Source: Bacteriovoracaceae bacterium (GTDB lineage Bacteria; Bdellovibrionota; Bacteriovoracia; Bacteriovoracales; Bacteriovoracaceae). Taken from it: 7,853 bases of DNA. The position numbers were made by a program, and so were the translations under genes. Location of the stretch: positions 1 to 7,853 of the forward strand of contig CANEVK010000131.1 in assembly GCA_947442115.1 (NCBI GenBank). The letters are read 5' to 3'. Positions within the stretch are counted from its first letter, which is position 1. Every line of letters begins with the position of its first letter. The notes under the pieces are model-generated. The model saw nothing but the letters and a program-made list of their open reading frames with translations. It did not search any database and was not told the origin of the DNA. Positions 5,581 to 7,853 of this stretch are shown piece after piece.

Positions 5581-6324
5581 ATGGGTTCAAGTTCAAATAA
5601 AATTAAATTAATCTTAGGATCATTTTTAGCTCTCAGTTTTTCTGGGGCCGCTTTTGCCTTAACAGATCAAGAGGCCCTCTCAGATGGAATGATGCCTTTA
5701 GAAGAATATGTGATGAGTGAGATGAAAGCAGTTGTGACTCCTGGTCTCAATAGTGAGGGTATCGAAAGGGCGATACAAAACCATAGACTCGTTATTGCGG
5801 TTAATAAGGCGGTCAAAGGACCTGAAGCACAGACATTGAGATTATTTGAAAATGGGGTAGAAATCCTAAAAGAGAAAATTTCAACCGGTAGAGAAAAAGA
5901 AGAAAAAGCAAAATCCGGTCGAGTTTATTTTTCAACGACTCCGAAAGGATATTTTAGACCCACTAAGGTTTATCGAGACTACATGTCCTATACTTGGCAG
6001 GCACCTATGCCAAATGCCGTATTTTTCATTGGCGGTATCGCCGTTCATGCCACTGGCACCTCTCACTATCCAGAGCTTGGAACCAGAGCTTCAGGAGGAT
6101 GTGTGAGAACAAAACTCGAAGTTTCTAAACTGATCCGAGAAAAGGTGATGGACTCCGGAAAAGGCAGTGCAGCTGGGCAGTTTAAAATATTAAATGAATC
6201 CGCCGGCCGAAATAGAATCATTCATAATCTAGTCGAAGTTAATCAAGTTGAGCGTAAAACCGGTGAGCTTTTAGAGGAAAAAATAAATTCCTGGGATACC
6301 GTTGTTATTGTTTATGAGGAATAG
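5581..6324 (+). CDS. Exported L,D-transpeptidase (YkuD domain), compact form
   Basis: This is a second probable peptidoglycan L,D-transpeptidase, of 247 aa. ATG 5581 has AAGGAG 6 nt upstream. Residues 1-26 form a signal peptide ending GAAFA, so it acts in the periplasm. The YkuD domain begins near residue 62 (RLVIAVNKA, then a strand-turn-strand segment). It contains TTPKGYF, typical of the substrate-side loop where family members have a TPxG motif, then IAVHA with H156, and the active-site motif SGGCVR at 171-176 with nucleophile C174. The H156-C174 spacing fits the HX(14-17)[S/T]HGC pattern. The His just before GC is replaced by Gly, a position where other family members also vary (YcbB has SSGC). 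About 70 residues follow the Cys, with an alpha-rich segment and a final beta strand. It differs clearly from the long L,D-transpeptidase about 3 kb upstream, so it is not a recent duplicate. Crosslinking, trimming or protein anchoring are all possible roles. Confidence 0.9.
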   Translation: MGSSSNKIKLILGSFLALSFSGAAFALTDQEALSDGMMPLEEYVMSEMKAVVTPGLNSEGIERAIQNHRLVIAVNKAVKGPEAQTLRLFENGVEILKEKISTGREKEEKAKSGRVYFSTTPKGYFRPTKVYRDYMSYTWQAPMPNAVFFIGGIAVHATGTSHYPELGTRASGGCVRTKLEVSKLIREKVMDSGKGSAAGQFKILNESAGRNRIIHNLVEVNQVERKTGELLEEKINSWDTVVIVYEE

Positions 6325-6402
6325 AGTCCGCAAAAATTTTTCCCATAGTGTAAATTGATTGCATATGAGCAGACGTTATAGCATTCTGAAACTTTTAAAA
6401 TT

Positions 6403-7416
6403 TTAATTTTTTAGATATTTTTCGAAAGAGGGTGACACTTGCTTTTTGAATAGGCCGCTAGGGGATTTTTTAATAAGGATCACTTTTAAGCCTAAAATCT
6501 CGGCCTGTGAAATTCCCTTTTCTCCCAGTACCATCATGGCCGTGCTCCAGGCATCGGCCTGAGCAGCAGAAGATGCGATGACTGAGGCTGAAATGATGTC
6601 ACCCTGAAGAGGTCTATGAGTAAAAGGATCGATGATGTGGGATTTTTTTATCCCTTGATCAATTCGAAACTGGCGGTAATTACCGGAAGTTGCAAGGGCA
6701 AGATCAGAGATTTTAAAAGCAAGGTAGACGTCATTTTCTTGAGCTTCGTCGGGAGTTTCAATGCCAGCTACCCATTCTTGAAGACCTTGCTTTTTTCCAC
6801 GAAATAAAATCTCTCCACCGACATTGAGGACAAAATTTTTAATTCCTTTATGCTCTAAATCTTGCGCTAAAAGATCTGCTGCAAAACCCGGTGCAAAGGC
6901 ATTTACATCTAAAATAAGTGATCTAGTTTTCCAAACTTCAAGACTTGATTCATCCCACTTGATGGCATCCATTCCGGATTGAGTTTTCGCAACTTTCAAA
7001 GCCTGTTGGGATGGAATAATATTTTTTTTTCCGCCACCAAATCCCCAGAGACGAATCGTTTGACCAATTGAAGGATCAAAAGCACCTTGGGTCTCTTGAT
7101 GAAATTGTTGGGCCAGTTTAAGAAGGTGGATGAATCGTAGAGAGACTTTTAGGCGCCTAAGAGGGGGAAGCTCATTGAACCCTGAAATCACAGAATCAGG
7201 CCTGTAAGTTGAAAACTCTTTATCAAATTCTTTCAGGAAGACGTCGATGATCCCTTTAAGATTTTCCGGTGAAGGACCCCCAGAATACTTGAGCTCCCAA
7301 GTCGATCCAAAAGCTTTACCTTCGATATTTTGAAGACTTAAATCCTGTCTAGGCGACTTGAGCGAGCAGGCTGAACTTAAGATAAGAGTAAGCAGGAATA
7401 AAAATTTTATCATCAT
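6403..7416 (-). CDS. apbE: FAD:protein FMN transferase, ApbE family lipoprotein
   Basis: ApbE proteins use FAD to attach FMN covalently to a Ser/Thr of target proteins such as NqrC or RnfG, outside the cytoplasmic membrane. The 337-aa product starts MMIKFLF and has a lipobox-like LSSAC with C17, so it is probably a lipoprotein. The -3 residue is Ser rather than the usual Leu, so this is not certain. Family blocks in order are AFGSTWELKY near 35-44, DSVISGFNEL near 74, GAFDPSIGQ and LWGFG at 111-127, LDVNAFAPGFAAD at 169-181, NVGGEI at 198-203, ATSGNYRQF at 242-250, HIIDP at 260-264 and ADAWSTA at 287-293, with the likely Mg-binding D288 and T292. The position before GFAAD is Pro where relatives often have Lys or Glu. 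The gene is convergent with the second transpeptidase gene (78-bp gap). No acceptor or Rnf/Nqr gene is visible. No Shine-Dalgarno precedes either tandem ATG. Confidence 0.92.
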   Translation of the reverse strand: MMIKFLFLLTLILSSACSLKSPRQDLSLQNIEGKAFGSTWELKYSGGPSPENLKGIIDVFLKEFDKEFSTYRPDSVISGFNELPPLRRLKVSLRFIHLLKLAQQFHQETQGAFDPSIGQTIRLWGFGGGKKNIIPSQQALKVAKTQSGMDAIKWDESSLEVWKTRSLILDVNAFAPGFAADLLAQDLEHKGIKNFVLNVGGEILFRGKKQGLQEWVAGIETPDEAQENDVYLAFKISDLALATSGNYRQFRIDQGIKKSHIIDPFTHRPLQGDIISASVIASSAAQADAWSTAMMVLGEKGISQAEILGLKVILIKKSPSGLFKKQVSPSFEKYLKN

Positions 7417-7420
7417 CGAT

Positions 7421-7449
7421 ATTATCTAAAGGGAGGGTCTTTAAAGCAA
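7421..7449 (-). promoter_or_regulatory. Possible apbE promoter giving a leaderless or near-leaderless mRNA
   Basis: On the minus strand, TTGCTT (7449-7444) and GATAAT (7426-7421, five of six to TATAAT) are separated by 17 nt. The -10-like box ends only 4 nt before the first apbE ATG, so transcription would begin at or within the ATGATG start. This agrees with the absence of a ribosome binding site. The -35 match is weak (three of six), and the 13-bp motif covers it. Confidence 0.32.
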
Positions 7450-7450
7450 G
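7438..7450 (+). repeat. 13-bp motif TCTTTAAAGCAAG, copy 2
   Basis: This is the same 13-mer as at 1331-1343, in the same orientation, and ends 53 nt before the start codon of the rightward gene. It lies in the divergent region between apbE and that gene and overlaps the -35-like box of apbE. A regulator bound here could therefore affect both genes. Confidence 0.35.
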
Positions 7451-7457
7451 GTTTAAG

Positions 7458-7490
7458 TCATAATTCTCATTCATAAAAAATCATAAATGA
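7458..7490. promoter_or_regulatory. TCATAA triplet repeats and inverted repeat in divergent region
   Basis: TCATAA occurs at 7458-7463, 7471-7476 and 7481-7486. An inverted repeat, TCATT (7467-7471) and AATGA (7486-7490), spans the last two. The cluster lies between divergent genes, where operators are common. No good sigma-70 promoter for the rightward gene is visible. The bases are simple and AT-rich, so chance is a real alternative. Confidence 0.25.
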
Positions 7491-7503
7491 CGATAAGTTC
7501 TGT

Positions 7504-7853
7504 ATGTTCAAGATGGCCTTCTCTTTCATTTTATTGCTCCTTCAGACATCACTCTGTTTTGGTGTCTGCCCCAAAACGATGTCAGAGTGGGATGAACTTA
7601 AAAATGAAAATCCGGATAGTCAAAATCGATTACTTGAAGGCATAAATCTTTCAAAAATTCTGGATGCAGATGAAAAAAGTTTCTATGGAAAAAATGATCC
7701 AGAAGATGATCGAGGATATTTTAAAAAAGCAGCAGGTGATAAGCACTTAGGGAAATATTTAAAAAAATGCTATAACTCAAGTCCTGAGCAAATTGGAAAT
7801 TTAGACCTAGGAACTCTATCAAAAGGAGCTTCCAGTTCAACTGGTTTTGTTCC
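7504..7853 (+). CDS. Secreted protein of unknown function, N-terminal part (cut by window end)
   Basis: An open frame runs from ATG 7504 to the right edge without a stop: 116 codons plus two bases. I do not recognise the protein. It starts MFKMAFSF followed by a Leu-rich core and a small-residue region (SLCFG) before VCPKT. This is a signal peptide, so the product is exported. ATG 7513 in the same frame is an alternative start; neither has a clear ribosome binding site, and a stop at 7474-7476 limits upstream extension. The visible mature part is hydrophilic and rich in Lys, Asp, Glu and Asn. It has two cysteines (C22 and C89) that could pair, and ends in a Gly/Ser-rich stretch. Transcription is divergent from apbE. 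The shared 13-bp motif lies 53 nt upstream. Function and full length cannot be judged from this part. Confidence 0.72.
   Translation, partial: MFKMAFSFILLLLQTSLCFGVCPKTMSEWDELKNENPDSQNRLLEGINLSKILDADEKSFYGKNDPEDDRGYFKKAAGDKHLGKYLKKCYNSSPEQIGNLDLGTLSKGASSSTGFV

Noticed and set aside
6325..6420. Bidirectional terminator between the convergent transpeptidase and apbE genes
   Set aside because: There are AT-only palindromes such as TTAAAATTTTAA (6395-6406) and T-runs, but no GC-containing stem with a loop.
6616..6807. 63-codon plus-strand frame inside apbE
   Set aside because: It is antisense to conserved ApbE blocks and has no signal or family features.
1..7853. Mobile element, CRISPR array, toxin-antitoxin pair or defence system
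   Set aside because: No transposase, integrase, terminal repeats, regular spacers or paired small genes were seen; the genes are core or envelope functions with uniform base use.

Overview
The window is a compact, AT-rich stretch of bacterial chromosome (roughly 60% A+T by eye). It has nine genes, very short intergenic gaps and several TTG starts. Seven of the nine proteins start with an export signal. AT-rich DNA with two L,D-transpeptidases, a PBP4-type D,D-carboxypeptidase, a secreted FecR-domain protein and an ApbE-like lipoprotein would suit a diderm such as a Bacteriovorax/Halobacteriovorax-type member of the Bdellovibrionota. That placement is inference; no marker gene here proves it.

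Left part (2-1304, + strand): the last 40 codons of a gene that fits aroB (3-dehydroquinate synthase) overlap the complete aroA (EPSP synthase) by 20 bp. This is a shikimate-pathway pair.

Middle part (1396-6324, + strand): five genes for exported proteins follow. They are a 471-aa L,D-transpeptidase with an unusual long architecture, a short PBP4/DacB-like peptidase 20 bp downstream, a FecR-domain protein with a highly charged tail, a small secreted protein of unknown function, and a second, compact L,D-transpeptidase. The two transpeptidases and the D,D-peptidase act on the same peptidoglycan stem peptides, so this part reads as an envelope-remodelling neighbourhood. The Shine-Dalgarno sequences of four consecutive genes (dacB-like, fecR-like, small secreted, second transpeptidase) can each pair with a short upstream complement. 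This hints at control of translation initiation, although some of these pairings will be chance.

Right part (6403-7853): an ApbE-like flavin transferase lipoprotein lies on the minus strand, convergent with the second transpeptidase. It has no visible ribosome binding site, and a -10-like hexamer sits 4 nt before its ATG. Divergent from it is the start of another secreted protein of unknown function, cut by the window edge. A 13-bp motif, TCTTTAAAGCAAG, occurs 52 nt upstream of the first transpeptidase start and 53 nt upstream of this last gene.

I see no mobile element, CRISPR array, tRNA or rRNA. The region looks like resident chromosome. The points most worth a second look are the cell-wall gene cluster, the DxDxDG loop in the first transpeptidase, the charged-tail FecR protein and the leader-RNA structures.
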